Shown here: positions 36,010 through 36,047 of the stretch, piece after piece
Layout: each line of letters opens with the position of its first letter
Numbering within the stretch: position 1 is the first letter of the stretch
NCBI RefSeq assembly: GCF_001074155.1
Contig: NZ_JUUZ01000009.1
Location: 1-36,047, forward strand
Origin: Streptococcus pseudopneumoniae
GTDB lineage: Bacteria; Bacillota; Bacilli; Lactobacillales; Streptococcaceae
Length of the DNA stretch: 36,047 nucleotides
Reading direction: 5' to 3'
Made by a program: the position numbers and the translations under genes
The notes under the pieces: generated by a model
Databases searched by the model: none
What the model was told of the DNA's origin: nothing
Seen by the model: only the letters and a program-made list of their open reading frames with translations

Positions 36010-36047
36010 GCTCTTAAAGAAGCAGTTAAATAATGATTTTATAAAAA
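36010..36047. repeat. attR: attR: right copy of the 38-bp attachment repeat
   Basis: Identical over 38 bases to 1-38. It carries the same ALKEAVK-stop codons without the rest of the gene. The window ends on its last base, so the prophage is whole and was cut out at its repeats. Confidence 0.93.

Noticed and set aside
1..36047. Genome-wide recoding of TAG as sense
   Set aside because: At least seven genes, including capsid, VapE and resolvase genes, end cleanly in TAG with the next gene beginning at normal distance.

Overview
The window is one complete temperate siphophage prophage, bounded exactly by a 38-bp perfect direct repeat (1-38 and 36010-36047) that I read as attL and attR. The host is a mitis-group Streptococcus (S. 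pneumoniae, S. mitis or a close relative). The reasons are low-GC DNA, strong AGGAGG ribosome sites, a 318-residue LytA-type amidase with choline-binding repeats, and streptococcal phage families throughout. Each repeat encodes ALKEAVK and a stop, which fits the C-terminus of the histone-like protein HU (hup/hlpA), so the phage appears to insert at the 3' end of that gene and rebuild it.

Layout. 35-2400 is the leftward lysogeny block: tyrosine integrase, a DUF4177 protein, an ImmA/IrrE-type metallopeptidase and a CI-like repressor. 2400-2780 is the divergent switch, with a consensus rightward promoter and two identical GTCGCA-TAAG-TGCGAC operators. 2541-5710 holds small early genes. 5717-10862 is the replication module: RuvC-like nuclease, SF2 helicase, Sak4-type ATPase, DUF669 protein with an SSB-like acidic tip, Prim-Pol primase and a VapE-type helicase. 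It is followed by a 281-bp iteron cluster that looks like the replication origin. 11177-16857 is an accessory run of small overlapping genes with a C5 cytosine methyltransferase, MazG-like, YopX, DUF3310 and DUF1492 (late-regulator type) genes.

16858-17139 is non-coding and highly structured: a 12-bp inverted repeat, a 105-nt tRNA-like fold with a CUA anticodon loop, and an intrinsic terminator. Packaging and head genes follow: HNH nuclease, cos-like region, portal, a MuF protein with an HExxH toxin-like C-terminus, a 71-residue candidate immunity gene, large terminase, scaffold, capsid and connectors. No small terminase was recognised. The tail module comprises the tube protein, chaperones joined by a -1 frameshift at A_AAA_AAA, tape measure, Dit and a 1281-residue tip protein with an S74-type C-terminus. 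Holin and LytA-like amidase complete lysis, and a terminator plus integrase arm-type repeats precede attR.

The items most worth following are the structured late leader (four intrinsic terminators lie in or just ahead of the late operon, which suggests an antitermination element or a tRNA-like RNA), the MuF-metallopeptidase and neighbour pair, the iteron origin, the 423-bp open frame nested inside the methyltransferase gene, and the duplicated operator. All family calls come from reading motifs by eye; no database search was run.
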